From: Bacillus sp. UNC41MFS5
Lineage (GTDB): Bacteria; Bacillota; Bacilli; Bacillales_B; DSM-18226
Direction: 5' to 3'
Assembly: GCF_000686805.1 (NCBI RefSeq)
Contig: NZ_KK366017.1
Location: forward strand, 62,001-126,000
DNA length: 64,000 bases
Shown here: positions 36,980 to 46,758 of the stretch, in pieces
Layout: the number at the start of each line of letters is the position of its first letter
Numbering within the stretch: position 1 is the first letter of the stretch
Position numbers and translations under genes: made by a program
Notes under the pieces: generated by a model
Seen by the model: only the letters and a program-made list of their open reading frames with translations
Database searches by the model: none
Told to the model about the DNA's origin: nothing

Positions 36980-36996
36980 TAAAAAGGATGATATAA

Positions 36997-38004
36997 ATGG
37001 GAAAAAAGCTAACAATTATGGATATTGCACAAATGGCAGGTGTATCTCGCCAGACGGTTTCCAGAGTATTAAATAATAAACCTGAGGTGAATGAAGCCAC
37101 TCGGAAACAAGTACAGCGACTTATTGAGAAGCATGGATTTCGGCCGAGTCTTCAAGCAAGAAGTATGGTTACAAGAAAAACGAATATGATCGCTTTGTTA
37201 CTGCCTGATATTGCAAATCCATTCTTTGCGGAAGTTGTACGCGGTATTGAGCGTACTCTTCGAGAAAATAACTTAAATGTCTTTCTTATGACGACAGAAG
37301 AAGATGTTGAACAAGAAAATGCGTTTATTCAACTTTCAAAGAATTACAATGTGGATGGAATGATCTTATGCAGTCCAAGACTTGACGATGCGAATCTAAG
37401 GAAATTGATACCTGAAATATCACCTGTTGTTTTGCTGAATCGTGATCTTGATGTAGATGGAACTGCTTGTGTTGTGGTTGATGCTACACATGGCGGGTAT
37501 GTCGCAACTAAATACTTAATTGAACAAGGACATTCCAAAATTGGAATAATTGTGGGTCCCTCGCGAGCTTACAGTAGTAATCAAAGATTGGAAGGATATA
37601 AGAAGGCTCTGAAGGACTTTGGTATTCCTTTAGAAAAAGATTTAATCATGCAAGTAGAAGTAGACAACAACGATGTCCATAAAATGACTGAGAAATTGAT
37701 AAATAATAACGTTACTTCAATTACAACTTTTAACGATTTAGCGGCTGCACATGTTATCCAAGCATGTACAGATTTGAACTTGAAAGTGCCTGAAGATATA
37801 TCAATAATCGGTTTTGATGGAATAGCTATATCAATGTTTACAAATCCAACTTTAACAACAATGTCATTACCGCTTTTTGAAATGGGCGAAACAATTGCAA
37901 ATACTTTGGTGAAAATGATAAAAGGAAATGAACCCTTTGAAAGACTAACAATGGTATATCCCATCTTAAAAAAGGGAAATTCAACTAGATCGATTAGTCT
38001 CTAA
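36997..38004 (+). CDS. LacI family transcriptional regulator (paralogue 1)
   Basis: A 335-residue repressor with a complete N-terminal HTH (MGKKLTIMDIAQMAGVSRQT, VSRVLNNKPEVN) and hinge, then a sugar-binding core (LLPDIANPFFAEVVRGIERT; GFDGIAISMFTNPTLTTMS). It is a close paralogue of the regulators at 41971 and 61957. Start ATG follows AAAAAGGATGATATAA. The adjoining M24 peptidase is in ruins and no intact operon follows, so it may have lost its own target and act on the other paralogues' operators. Confidence 0.93.
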   Translation: MGKKLTIMDIAQMAGVSRQTVSRVLNNKPEVNEATRKQVQRLIEKHGFRPSLQARSMVTRKTNMIALLLPDIANPFFAEVVRGIERTLRENNLNVFLMTTEEDVEQENAFIQLSKNYNVDGMILCSPRLDDANLRKLIPEISPVVLLNRDLDVDGTACVVVDATHGGYVATKYLIEQGHSKIGIIVGPSRAYSSNQRLEGYKKALKDFGIPLEKDLIMQVEVDNNDVHKMTEKLINNNVTSITTFNDLAAAHVIQACTDLNLKVPEDISIIGFDGIAISMFTNPTLTTMSLPLFEMGETIANTLVKMIKGNEPFERLTMVYPILKKGNSTRSISL

Positions 38005-38522
38005 TTGAAAATATCCAAGTGGGTTCTGTTGTGGGAAGAAAGTTAAAAGCCATTACTCGGTGTTATGGAAATACGAGGAATCAGTAAACTTTTCTCTGAT
38101 ATTGGTGATCATTAAATGAAGCTTTTTTGCTAAAATCAGAATTAGGATTAATCTACCATAAATTAGTGGGATGCGAGTGTGGATGAGATAAGTTTTGTAA
38201 AGTTTAAGCATAAAGCTCTACTTAAGGCGGATTTCCCATAGCATTAAGCTAGTTTGATTTACTAGTTTAAGATTTCAGCATAAGCTTTAAAGAGAGAGTA
38301 AAGATTTTATTTGGAGAATGGAGCATGAAAGGATGTCACATCGTAAAAGTACAACAATCCCACATACCTCTTTCGTAAACATCATGTTTTCAGAGGCTCC
38401 ATCCCAATTCGACTTTGGGTATCACACGATAACAAAGAAAATTTATCTTCGGTCAAAATGATTGACTCGTCAATAGACATTACCAATGAAAAAGGTGTTT
38501 TGTTTTTAATTCCTATACTTAA
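38005..38522. other. 518-base gap with a possible ATPase relic
   Basis: At 38064-38093 the plus strand encodes MEIRGISKLF, resembling the opening of a sugar ABC ATPase (compare MHGIGKNF at 43053). It sits after a lacI gene just as 43023 does. The rest of the gap shows no open frame or hairpin I can support. Confidence 0.45.
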
Positions 38523-39701
38523 TCAATAAGCCAAACTAAATAGACCTTTGATATGAGAAAGATAACGAACATTACCGGCTTCCTTCATTAATATTGCAGG
38601 TAAACCTTTCAGCTTGATTTTGTTTTCCCCGATTGTACCAATTGCATCTTTTCGGCCAAGACTACCCAGTGTACCAGAGAATACCGGTACAAACTTTTCC
38701 ATTGTTCCTCCTTTAATAGCTGCGGAGATATTAAATCCGATTGCTTCTCCCATTTGCCATGCCAGTTGTGCTGTAGGTGGATAAGGGCGTCCTTCAGGCC
38801 CCATAACAACTGCACTATCACCGGCTACAAACACGTCTTTATGTGATAAGGATTGTAGAAATTCGTTCACCATAGCACGACCGCGATTCACTTCAATTCC
38901 TGAATTGGCCACAACAGCATTACCCTGGACACCACCTGTCCATACCATTGTGTTTGTTTCAATGAGTTGACCATCCTTCAAATAGACTATAGCTTGTTCC
39001 ATTTGTGTAACAGGCGTACCAGTTATGAACTCTACACCGCGAGCGGATAAGCTTTTTTCGGCGCGTTCTACCAATTCAGCTGGGAATCCAGGCAAAATAG
39101 TCGGGGCGGCCTCCACACAATAAAGAGAAATATCATTACTATCGACGGCGTACTTTCGGCACAATTCTGGCAGTAGATCAGCAATTTCACCAACAAGTTC
39201 AATACCCGTCAGACCGCCGCCTCCAACTACGAAAGTGACATCACTTTTGTTGTGCGTTTTGCTATATTCGTAGATACGGGTATCAATATGGTTACGTAGA
39301 TGATTTGCATCATCCACTGACTTAAGAATAAAACTATGTTCTTGTAAACCTGGTATACCAAAGTAGGCTGTTTCACTACCTAGCGCGACAACTAGGTAAT
39401 CATAACTGATACTTGTACCATCCCCAAGTGTAATCTGGTTATGATCAGGGGAAATCTTTTCGACATTAGCAATCTTTAACTCAATATCTTTGCCTTTTAA
39501 CAGCTTTTCCAATGGTAGGGCAACTGCCTTTTCAGACAAATTACCCGCCGCTAAACGGTGTAGTTCTGTAATGATTTGATGGGTAGGAAACCGGTTCACG
39601 AGCGTAATAGAAGCCTCATTCATTCCTAAATATTGACGGACAGTTAAAGCACTCAGTAAGCCACCGTAGCCGCCGCCTAAAATTATAATTTTTTTCTGCA
39701 T
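38523..39701 (-). CDS. ndh: Type II NADH dehydrogenase
   Basis: A 392-residue FAD protein that passes electrons from NADH to menaquinone without pumping protons. KIIILGGGYGGLLSAL is the FAD-binding loop, FVVGGGGLTGIELVGEIADL the NADH-binding loop and VFVAGDSAVV the second FAD motif. ATG 39701 follows GGAGG; the frame is open slightly upstream. It is preceded by the DUF1641 gene, the yjlC-ndh order of B. subtilis, where the pair is controlled by Rex; I could not find a clean Rex site here. Confidence 0.88.
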   Translation of the reverse strand: MQKKIIILGGGYGGLLSALTVRQYLGMNEASITLVNRFPTHQIITELHRLAAGNLSEKAVALPLEKLLKGKDIELKIANVEKISPDHNQITLGDGTSISYDYLVVALGSETAYFGIPGLQEHSFILKSVDDANHLRNHIDTRIYEYSKTHNKSDVTFVVGGGGLTGIELVGEIADLLPELCRKYAVDSNDISLYCVEAAPTILPGFPAELVERAEKSLSARGVEFITGTPVTQMEQAIVYLKDGQLIETNTMVWTGGVQGNAVVANSGIEVNRGRAMVNEFLQSLSHKDVFVAGDSAVVMGPEGRPYPPTAQLAWQMGEAIGFNISAAIKGGTMEKFVPVFSGTLGSLGRKDAIGTIGENKIKLKGLPAILMKEAGNVRYLSHIKGLFSLAY

Positions 39702-39741
39702 AATCAATCCTCCGTTCACACTTAATCGAAACTTATCGTTT

Positions 39742-40200
39742 TTACTGTTCCTTTTGTTTTTCAGCCAGGATATTTAAATAGGCCTGTCCAAAGCGCAACA
39801 TTTTCTGCACCTGTGGGTCCTTGAGCATTTTTATCAAACCAAATACACCTATTGTCGCTTCCGTGTTATCATCTGCGCGGTCATTTGCTTCAATAGCCGC
39901 AGCTGCATATTGCTTCACTTTACCTTCTACCGGTTTTACGAATGCCTGGATACCTGTAACGAAATCATCAACCAACAGGCGATCAGTAAGGACGGACTGT
40001 GCGACATCATAGGTTTTTGTGAGAGTGTTAACCATCTCTGTTAGTTTCGGCAAGTTTTCTACGAGCATGGTCAGAGAGTGCTGTACATCTGGTTTCAGCA
40101 GTTGATCAAGCAAATCTATTTGCTCTTCCATGGCTCTGGCTTTTTTTTCGGTCCAAACAGCTTCCTCAGCAGGGGAGGATTGAAACGTTAATACTGTCAT
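39742..40200 (-). CDS. yjlC: DUF1641 protein, YjlC-like
   Basis: A 152-residue soluble helical protein of the DUF1641 family (LVENLPKLTEMVNTL, then GVFGLIKMLKDPQVQKML near the C-terminus). It is always found upstream of ndh in related bacilli, but its function is not established; an accessory role for the dehydrogenase is likely. AAGGAGG lies nine bases before the ATG, and the gene ends 40 bases before ndh, so the two form an operon. Confidence 0.88.
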   Translation of the reverse strand: MTVLTFQSSPAEEAVWTEKKARAMEEQIDLLDQLLKPDVQHSLTMLVENLPKLTEMVNTLTKTYDVAQSVLTDRLLVDDFVTGIQAFVKPVEGKVKQYAAAAIEANDRADDNTEATIGVFGLIKMLKDPQVQKMLRFGQAYLNILAEKQKEQ

Positions 40201-40239
40201 ACAATAAACCTCCTTAGATTTTCATAGTTAAACGAAGGA

Positions 40240-40280
40240 AAAAAGCAGCCAAGTACTTTTGAATGAGTGCTTGCTGCTTC
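40240..40280 (-). terminator. Intrinsic terminator, minus strand
   Basis: Read on the minus strand, AAGCAGC pairs with GCTGCTT with further pairing inside (AAGCACT with AGTACTT), followed by a T run. It lies between the M24 peptidase gene and yjlC and most simply ends the former; if the yjlC promoter lies upstream of it, it would be a leader attenuator. Confidence 0.65.
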
Positions 40281-40490
40281 TTGTTCCTTATTTTAGAAGT
40301 AGAAATAGTTTCTATATTTTTTTCACTGATAGGTAAGTGGCAATCTAATTGTGAAAGAATGATTGCTCATCAATTCAGACATAACTATTGTTTGGGGATG
40401 GACTCATATTCATAAGTATATATGAGGTAGAGTCTACCAATTTTATGTAGCAACCAATAGAAAGTCCACAATTTGATTAAATTGATAACT

Positions 40491-41663
40491 TTATTTAAAG
40501 TTAGATTCGTATTTAGCTTTCATTCCTCTGAGGTCGTTCACTGGCTCTGCACCATTTTCAGTAATGATTACTGTAGGTTCAACTCGAACACCGCCAAACG
40601 GGAATCCGTGAAGGTCAAATTTAATTCCAAAACACATATTCGGTTCGAAAACGAATTCGCTGTTAGGTCCTAAGTCTGGTGTTTCTACTACTTCTAGACC
40701 AACTCCATGACCAATTGCTCTCATTCCCTTTGTATATGGAAGGAAGTAGTCAGCTAAACCAGCATTTTCACAGAGGCGAAGGGTTTCCTGGAACAATTGT
40801 TTACCAGTCATTCCCGGCTTAATGAACTCAACCATACGTTGATTTGTATCATAGGCGAAATTCATGATTCTGATCTGTTCATCTGTAGCACCCTCCATGG
40901 CGACTGTAATACCGGTATCGGAACAGTATCCCTCAACCATAGGATTAAAATCGAACCACACATACTCCCCACGTTCAATTTTACGCTCCATTGGTCTCCA
41001 AGTCGGTAGATTCGTATGGTCAGGACCTGATACAACTAAATAAGCAGAACCAATTTCACCGCCGCGGGAACGTGTTACATATTCACCGATTGCAGATAGT
41101 TCGATCTCTGTTCTTCCGATTTCTAGTTTCTCGAGCGCAGCTAGGATACTGTCATCAGCCAATTTTCCTGCCTTACGGATTAAATCTAATTCAGCTTTAC
41201 TTTTATATAATCTTTCCTGTACTACAATATGACCTGCATCTACAATGTTAATGCCATCTTTTACAAACGCTTTTTCCATTTCACGGTATAAAGAGATCGG
41301 GAATAATTCTTCACCAACGACTCCAACTGTTTTGACTTCATATGGAAGCTCACTCACATATTTAGGTAAAAGCGCTTCCATTTCATAGATATTATTAACA
41401 TTCTTAATCCAAGAGAAACGTTTTGCAGCGAAACGGTTTAGGTTTCCTAAGAATGCTTGGATTTCACCTTCTAAAGGAATGAAAAGGGCATGTGCAGATT
41501 CTTCAATACAGTTAATGGTACGGAAACCTGTATAATAGAAAGAATAACCTGGGTGGTATTCATCACTATATACGAAGAGAACGTCGATCCCCTGCTTCTT
41601 CATTTGTTCCCTTGTACGTGCTAACCTTGTTTCAAATTCTGTTGTTAGTACTCCAACTGTCAT
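40491..41663 (-). CDS. M24 family metallopeptidase (creatinase/prolidase fold), copy 1
   Basis: A 390-residue cytosolic protein with an N-terminal creatinase-type domain (about 1-140) and a C-terminal pita-bread domain. The metal-site motifs are VWFDFNP and CSDTG (aspartates), IGHGVGLEVVETP (histidine) and two late glutamates (FEPNMCFGI and RVEPTVIITE). Known relatives include prolidase, creatinase and ectoine hydrolase (DoeA), so the substrate may be a C-N bonded small molecule. ATG 41663 has GGAGGAAT upstream. It is divergent from a LacI gene across an operator-rich gap. Against copy 2 at 63245 I count 240 identities over 252 residues. Confidence 0.88.
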   Translation of the reverse strand: MTVGVLTTEFETRLARTREQMKKQGIDVLFVYSDEYHPGYSFYYTGFRTINCIEESAHALFIPLEGEIQAFLGNLNRFAAKRFSWIKNVNNIYEMEALLPKYVSELPYEVKTVGVVGEELFPISLYREMEKAFVKDGINIVDAGHIVVQERLYKSKAELDLIRKAGKLADDSILAALEKLEIGRTEIELSAIGEYVTRSRGGEIGSAYLVVSGPDHTNLPTWRPMERKIERGEYVWFDFNPMVEGYCSDTGITVAMEGATDEQIRIMNFAYDTNQRMVEFIKPGMTGKQLFQETLRLCENAGLADYFLPYTKGMRAIGHGVGLEVVETPDLGPNSEFVFEPNMCFGIKFDLHGFPFGGVRVEPTVIITENGAEPVNDLRGMKAKYESNFK

Positions 41664-41733
41664 CACTAATTCCTCCATTCATTTTGTCCACTAAGACGAA
41701 AATTGTATTTAATAAAAGATGATTTCACTCTTA

Positions 41734-41747
41734 TGTGAGCGTTCACA
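41734..41747. promoter_or_regulatory. LacI-type operator (M24 side)
   Basis: TGTGAGCGTTCACA, near-perfect palindrome centred on CG, 71 bases before the M24 start. It is the exact reverse complement of the site at 41875. Confidence 0.7.
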
Positions 41748-41830
41748 ATTTAACCTTATTTGATTTACCAGGGTAAAGTCAACATGTTTTTTAAAAATTT
41801 ATAAAAAAATAAATATTCCAAAAATTAATA

Positions 41831-41888
41831 TTGACACTTCAAAAGGTTTAGTGTTAATTTTATTCCATACCCTATGTGAACGCTCACA
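41831..41888 (+). promoter_or_regulatory. Promoter and operator of lacI paralogue 2
   Basis: TTGACA (41831-41836) with a weak -10 GTTAAT (41853-41858) is followed by TGTGAACGCTCACA (41875-41888). A third, weaker site TGATAACGCTCACA lies at 41940-41953 by the ribosome site. The layout fits autorepression plus control of the divergent peptidase. Confidence 0.65.
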
Positions 41889-41970
41889 TAAATTAATATT
41901 TTTAATGCTATTTTTAAAGGTTATTATGATTGAAATTTATGATAACGCTCACATAAAAGGAATTGATAAT

Positions 41971-43005
41971 ATGGGAAAGAAATTAACGATTAATGACATT
42001 GCAAGGATCGCTGGTGTTTCACGACAAACAATTTCTAGGGTCTTAAACAATAAACAGGAGGTGAACGAAGTTACCAGGCACCATGTTCAGCGAATTATAG
42101 AGAAACATGGTTTTCGACCCAGCCTTCAAGCAAGAAGCATGGTAACAAGGCAAACTAATATGGTTGCTGTGTTACTGCCTGATATTGCAAATCCGTTCTT
42201 CGGAGAAATAGTACGCGGTATCGAGCGAACACTTCGAGCAAATAACCTGAATGTATTCCTAATGACAACAGAAGAGGATGCTGGACTAGAAAACTCATAT
42301 ATCCAGCTATCGCAAAACTACAATGTTGATGGAATGATTCTTTGCAGCCCGAGACTCGATGAAGCGAACCTGAGGAGGATGATCTCTAAGATATCACCGG
42401 TTGTACTTTTGAACCGTGATGTTGACACAGATGGAGCTGCTTGCGTCGTTGTTGATGCAAATTATGGAGGCTACACGGCAACCAAGTATTTGATAGAACA
42501 GGGCCATACTAAAATTGGAATCATTGTCGGTCCCCCACGTGCTTACAGTAGTATCCAGAGATTAGAAGGCTATAAGAAGGCTTTGCAGGAATTTAATATT
42601 CCATTAGAAAGAGATTTAATCATGCAGGTAGAGGCTGATAACAAAGGCGTCCATCAAATTACAGAGCAGCTGGTCAAGAAACAGGTGACTGCTAATACAA
42701 CCTATATCGATTTGGCGGCCGCACATGTAATCCAAGCATGTACTGATTTAAAGAAAAGCGTCCCTGATGACATTTCCGTGATCGGTTTTGATGGGATTGA
42801 GATTTCGCAGTTTATGAATCCCACCTTAACTACCATGTCCTTACCGCTATTTGAATTGGGGCAGACAATCGCGAATATTTTAATCAAGATGATTAAAGGA
42901 AATGAAACCTTCGATAAGATCACGACGGTATATCCGATCTTAAAGGAAGGAAGGTCTACAACATCCTTTAAGGCTCTTGGAAAAAAACTTAGAGCAAGTA
43001 AGTAA
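41971..43005 (+). CDS. LacI family transcriptional regulator (paralogue 2)
   Basis: A 344-residue repressor from ATG 41971, the MGKKLTINDIARIAGVSRQT start shared with its paralogues; the frame is open 40 codons further upstream through the operators, which argues against an earlier start. The core is complete (LPDIANPFFGEIVRGIERT, GFDGIEISQFMNPTLTTMS). The C-terminus carries ten extra residues (ALGKKLRASK). It is first in the long uronate-type operon, 18 bases before the ATPase gene, and divergent from M24 copy 1. It most likely represses both transcription units until a uronate-derived inducer binds. Confidence 0.94.
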   Translation: MGKKLTINDIARIAGVSRQTISRVLNNKQEVNEVTRHHVQRIIEKHGFRPSLQARSMVTRQTNMVAVLLPDIANPFFGEIVRGIERTLRANNLNVFLMTTEEDAGLENSYIQLSQNYNVDGMILCSPRLDEANLRRMISKISPVVLLNRDVDTDGAACVVVDANYGGYTATKYLIEQGHTKIGIIVGPPRAYSSIQRLEGYKKALQEFNIPLERDLIMQVEADNKGVHQITEQLVKKQVTANTTYIDLAAAHVIQACTDLKKSVPDDISVIGFDGIEISQFMNPTLTTMSLPLFELGQTIANILIKMIKGNETFDKITTVYPILKEGRSTTSFKALGKKLRASK

Positions 43006-43022
43006 ATAAGGGGGGGATTAAC

Positions 43023-44507
43023 ATGACAGACTCTCATGAATTACTTTTAGAAATGCATGGTATAGGAAAAAACTTTCCAGGCGTAAAGGCACTAAGTAAT
43101 GTTGACTTTTCGATTCGTAAAGGCGAAATAATCGCTCTTTGTGGGGAAAATGGTGCTGGAAAATCTACGATGATGAAGATTTTATCGGGAATTTATAAGC
43201 CGGATGCGGGAGAAATTGTCTTTGAAGGTGAAACTGTTCACATCACGAAACCAGACGTAGCCCAAAAACTTGGTATCGCGATTATTCATCAGGAGTTAAG
43301 TTTAGTTCCTGAATTAACGGTTGCGGAAAATATTTTCATTGGGGATTATCCCCAAAAGTTTCCTGGTGTAGTGGATTGGCGAAAGATGAGGAAGAACGCT
43401 GAAGCTGTTTTGAAAGAAATGGGTTTTCAAATGGATGTAGACCAGCGCGTTGGAGATCTTGGAATTGCTAAACAACAAATTGTAGAAATAGCCAAGGCTC
43501 TTCATAAGAAGGCGAAAGTGGTCATTTTAGATGAGCCAACGGCCCCACTCGCCAATCAGGATGTTGATCGACTAATTGATTTAGTACTTAAATTGCGTAA
43601 TGAAGGTCTTGGGATTGTATACATATCACATCGACTTCCAGAAGTTTTTCAAATCTCAGACCGAATAACGGTTCTCAAGGATGGTCAGGTTGTATCCACG
43701 AGAGATACTAAAGATTTGGATCGTGACCAATTAATAAAATTAATGGTTGGCCGTGATGTTTTAAAAATGCGGATGGGATCCATCACCAACAAGAAAAGTA
43801 AAGTTTTATCGGTCAATAATTTAAATACTCCTAAACTCCTGAAGGATATAAATTTTGACTTATTCGAAGGTGAAGTTTTAGGAATTGCAGGACTGGTCGG
43901 AAGTGGAAGGACCGAATTGGTCAGGGCCATTTTTGGGGCAGATCGGTGTACCGCAAAGATGGAGTTATTCGGTAAACCCTTTCATGTGAAGTCTCCCCGG
44001 GATGCCATAAGGCATGGGATTGCGTTATTACCGGAAGACCGCAAACACCAGGGTTTGGTATTAGGAATGTCTGCCCTAGAGAATATGACAATTTCTGGTT
44101 TAGATAATATTTCCAAATTCGGAGTAGTAAATCGAAGCAAAGAGCAAGAAGATGGAAATACGTTAGTTAAAAAACTTCAAGTCCGTGTAAGCGGTTTAGA
44201 TCAGGAAACTAGAACGCTGAGTGGTGGGAATCAGCAAAAATTGATTATTGCTCGCTGGTTATTTAAGAACGTTAAGATTCTCATTTTTGATGAACCAACA
44301 CGGGGAATAGACGTGGGGGCGAAAGCTGAAATTTATAACCTTATCAATCAATTTGTTAAGGAGGGTGGTTCTGTAATAGTTATTTCCTCTGAACTTCCTG
44401 AAGTTCTCATGTGTGACCGGGTGTTAGTTATGGCGGGAGGAAAAATAGTAAAACAGCTTTCACACGAGGAAAGCTCTGAGGAAAATGTAATCCAATATAT
44501 GCTATAA
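43023..44507 (+). CDS. Sugar ABC transporter ATP-binding protein (RbsA type)
   Basis: A 494-residue tandem ATPase. Domain 1 has Walker A GENGAGKST (41-49) and Walker B VVILDEPTAPL with a degenerate signature (LGIAKQQIVEIAKAL); domain 2 has LSGGNQQK and ILIFDEPTRGIDVG with a degenerate Walker A (GLVGSGRTE). AAGGGGGGGATT precedes the ATG. It works with the permease and binding protein that follow to import a monosaccharide or uronate. Confidence 0.95.
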   Translation: MTDSHELLLEMHGIGKNFPGVKALSNVDFSIRKGEIIALCGENGAGKSTMMKILSGIYKPDAGEIVFEGETVHITKPDVAQKLGIAIIHQELSLVPELTVAENIFIGDYPQKFPGVVDWRKMRKNAEAVLKEMGFQMDVDQRVGDLGIAKQQIVEIAKALHKKAKVVILDEPTAPLANQDVDRLIDLVLKLRNEGLGIVYISHRLPEVFQISDRITVLKDGQVVSTRDTKDLDRDQLIKLMVGRDVLKMRMGSITNKKSKVLSVNNLNTPKLLKDINFDLFEGEVLGIAGLVGSGRTELVRAIFGADRCTAKMELFGKPFHVKSPRDAIRHGIALLPEDRKHQGLVLGMSALENMTISGLDNISKFGVVNRSKEQEDGNTLVKKLQVRVSGLDQETRTLSGGNQQKLIIARWLFKNVKILIFDEPTRGIDVGAKAEIYNLINQFVKEGGSVIVISSELPEVLMCDRVLVMAGGKIVKQLSHEESSEENVIQYML

Positions 44508-44519
44508 GGGGTGAATGGA

Positions 44520-45509
44520 TTGAAGGCAAATTATGAAACATTAAGTACGCCGGTCTTTAAATCAAAATACTCATTTTTCAAAGTGCTTATAAAAAATTAC
44601 TTATTTATTTTTCTGTGTTTACTTGTTCTTTTCTGCTCGTTTTTATCGTCTAAGTTCCTAACATTCGATAATTTGAGTAACATTCTTCTTCAGAACTCAG
44701 TTATTTCTATTTTAGCATTAGGACAATTGATGGTTGTAATAACCGGGGGAATTGACCTCTCAGTGGGTTCAATTGCAGCTCTAGCCAGTGTGTTATCTGC
44801 CTCACTTTTAGGGGCGGGGTTTGATCCTATTTTAACCATCATTTTAGTAATGGCGCTTATGGCAATTGCAGGATTAGGAAATGGTCTAGCTGTCACTTAT
44901 GGTAAAATAACTCCATTTGTTGTGACACTTGCAACGTTAACGATTTATAGAGGATTGGCGTATATTTTCCAGGTGGGATCTTTAGTTACGATAGAAAACA
45001 ACACATTTCTAGCTATTTTGGCAGGTAAGACAGAAGTTGGAGGAATTTACACTCCTATCATCATTCTCTTTTTAACCCTAGGTATATTTATCTTCATTCT
45101 GAAGATGACGACATTTGGAAGAAGGCTTTATGCAATCGGTGGAAATTCAGAGGCTGCAAGATTGGCCGGCGCACCAATCAACCGAGATATTGTAATTGCA
45201 TATGCCATTAGTGGTGCATTAGCAGGGCTTGGCGGGTTGATGACGACAGCAAGATTAAGTACAGGCAGTGCCTTATATGGACAAGGGTATGAACTTGACG
45301 CTATCGCTGCCGTTGTGGTAGGGGGAGCTTCACTCATAGGCGGTAAGGGCTTTGCTCTAAATGCTGTTCTCGGAGCTTTTTTAATCGGGATTATTCGAAA
45401 TATACTGAACCTTACTGGTGTGGCGTCATACCCGCAAATGGTGATCCAAGGGTTAATTATTCTAGTAGCAGTTTTACTAACAACACTGGCAGCAAGGAAG
45501 AAGGCCTGA
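44520..45509 (+). CDS. Sugar ABC transporter permease (RbsC type)
   Basis: A 329-residue BPD_transp_2 family membrane protein. GGIDLSVGSIAALASVLSA and VVGGASLIGGKGFALNA are the conserved segments. I prefer TTG 44520, which has AAGGGG at the right distance, over GTG 44511, which overlaps that site. It follows the ATPase gene by 12 bases. Confidence 0.92.
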   Translation: MKANYETLSTPVFKSKYSFFKVLIKNYLFIFLCLLVLFCSFLSSKFLTFDNLSNILLQNSVISILALGQLMVVITGGIDLSVGSIAALASVLSASLLGAGFDPILTIILVMALMAIAGLGNGLAVTYGKITPFVVTLATLTIYRGLAYIFQVGSLVTIENNTFLAILAGKTEVGGIYTPIIILFLTLGIFIFILKMTTFGRRLYAIGGNSEAARLAGAPINRDIVIAYAISGALAGLGGLMTTARLSTGSALYGQGYELDAIAAVVVGGASLIGGKGFALNAVLGAFLIGIIRNILNLTGVASYPQMVIQGLIILVAVLLTTLAARKKA

Positions 45510-45624
45510 AAGAATACCAGTTTAGAACTTAGCACTCTATGATTTTTTTCTTATCAAAATGATAGATGTACAGATTTTGTTAATTCTTGTTATTACTACT
45601 TCTAAATGTGTGGGGTGAGGAACT

Positions 45625-46719
45625 ATGAAAGGTAGAACAATTTCTGGAATGAAAATGACGGCTCTGTTTCTTTTGTTAATCGTATTTTCTCTCACAGGTT
45701 GTGTCCCAATGAATGGGTCTACCACTACTGTGGCTAAGCAAGGAACTAATAAGAATACTAACAAAGAATCAACCTCCCAAAAAATTGAGCCCGCAAGAAA
45801 GAAAAATGGCGACAAAATTGTAATCGGTTTCTCACAAAGGCGGGTAGCTGGTAGTGATTGGTATACCAACCTAATTAGAGGAGCCGAAGAGGAAGCAAAA
45901 AGACAGGATGTAAAGTTGGTCGTATTAGATGCCCAAGGTGATGTAGCAAAACAAGTATCTGGTGTTGAGGATTTAATTGCACAAAGTGTCGATGCAGTTA
46001 TCATGAACCCTCAAGATCCTTCGGGTGTTATACCTGCAACTAACCAGTTAGCACAAAAAAAGATTCCATTAATCGCGGTTAACAGTAACGTTGACCCTAA
46101 AGCGAATCCTGTCTCCTTTGTTTCTGACGATCCGAGAGACACTGGATATAAAGCAGGTTGGGAACTAGCTAAAGCTGCTTCAGAAAAATTTGGCGATAAA
46201 ATAATAAAAGCGGCCATGGTTAGTGGATATCCGAAAGAATTGGTATCCCAATATCGTCGGAATGGTATGATTTCAGGTTGGACAGATTTCATGTTAGAAA
46301 AATACGGGAAATCTAACTTGGAGTTAGTTGCAGAACGTTTTGGTAACTGGGTACCTGATAAGGCTCTTCCGGAAATGCAGGACATTGCAACATCCCAGCC
46401 TGATTTACAAGTAGTATTTTGTATGAGTGATGTTATGTTGCCTGGTATTTTTACAGCATTGAAAAATACGGGTCTGAGCGAGAAAGTGCTTATTGGATCT
46501 ATCGATGGTACAAAGGAGGCGATTAAAAAAGTTGCAGATCCCAAATCAGGTTTAGTCGTAACAGTTAGTAATGATCCGAGGGTCCAGGGAGCCGATGCTG
46601 TAAAAATGGCCATTCAGGTGGTACAAGGGAAACAAATTCCTTCCCTTCATTATATTGCGAATCCGGTTATTAATCGGGTGAATGCAGAGAAAATGTATGA
46701 TCCAAATTCCTCTTACTAA
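45625..46719 (+). CDS. Sugar ABC substrate-binding lipoprotein (RbsB type)
   Basis: A 364-residue lipoprotein with lipobox LTGC (Cys26), a charged linker and a type-I sugar-binding fold (IVIGFSQRRVAGSDWYTNL; LIAQSVDAVIMNPQDPSGV; GSIDGTKEAI). It belongs to the classical ribose/galactose-binding group and is not closely related to the 20182/28557/29774 lipoproteins. GGGGTGAGG precedes the ATG. It is third of the transporter genes in this operon. Confidence 0.93.
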   Translation: MKGRTISGMKMTALFLLLIVFSLTGCVPMNGSTTTVAKQGTNKNTNKESTSQKIEPARKKNGDKIVIGFSQRRVAGSDWYTNLIRGAEEEAKRQDVKLVVLDAQGDVAKQVSGVEDLIAQSVDAVIMNPQDPSGVIPATNQLAQKKIPLIAVNSNVDPKANPVSFVSDDPRDTGYKAGWELAKAASEKFGDKIIKAAMVSGYPKELVSQYRRNGMISGWTDFMLEKYGKSNLELVAERFGNWVPDKALPEMQDIATSQPDLQVVFCMSDVMLPGIFTALKNTGLSEKVLIGSIDGTKEAIKKVADPKSGLVVTVSNDPRVQGADAVKMAIQVVQGKQIPSLHYIANPVINRVNAEKMYDPNSSY

Positions 46720-46758
46720 AATATAATCCTTCAATTTGAGGGTGAAAAGGGTGATTTT

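Noticed and set aside
40201..40300. Riboswitch or T-box leader before yjlC
   Set aside because: The hairpin is explained as a terminator for the upstream M24 gene; no specifier or aptamer motifs were seen.
40300..40410. Rex operator for yjlC-ndh
   Set aside because: TTGTGAAAGAATG has only one good half-site; the expected TTCACAA half is missing.
46011..46613. 200-residue open frame opposite the binding-protein gene at 45625
   Set aside because: It lies wholly antisense to a well-supported gene and has no start signal; a shadow of codon bias.
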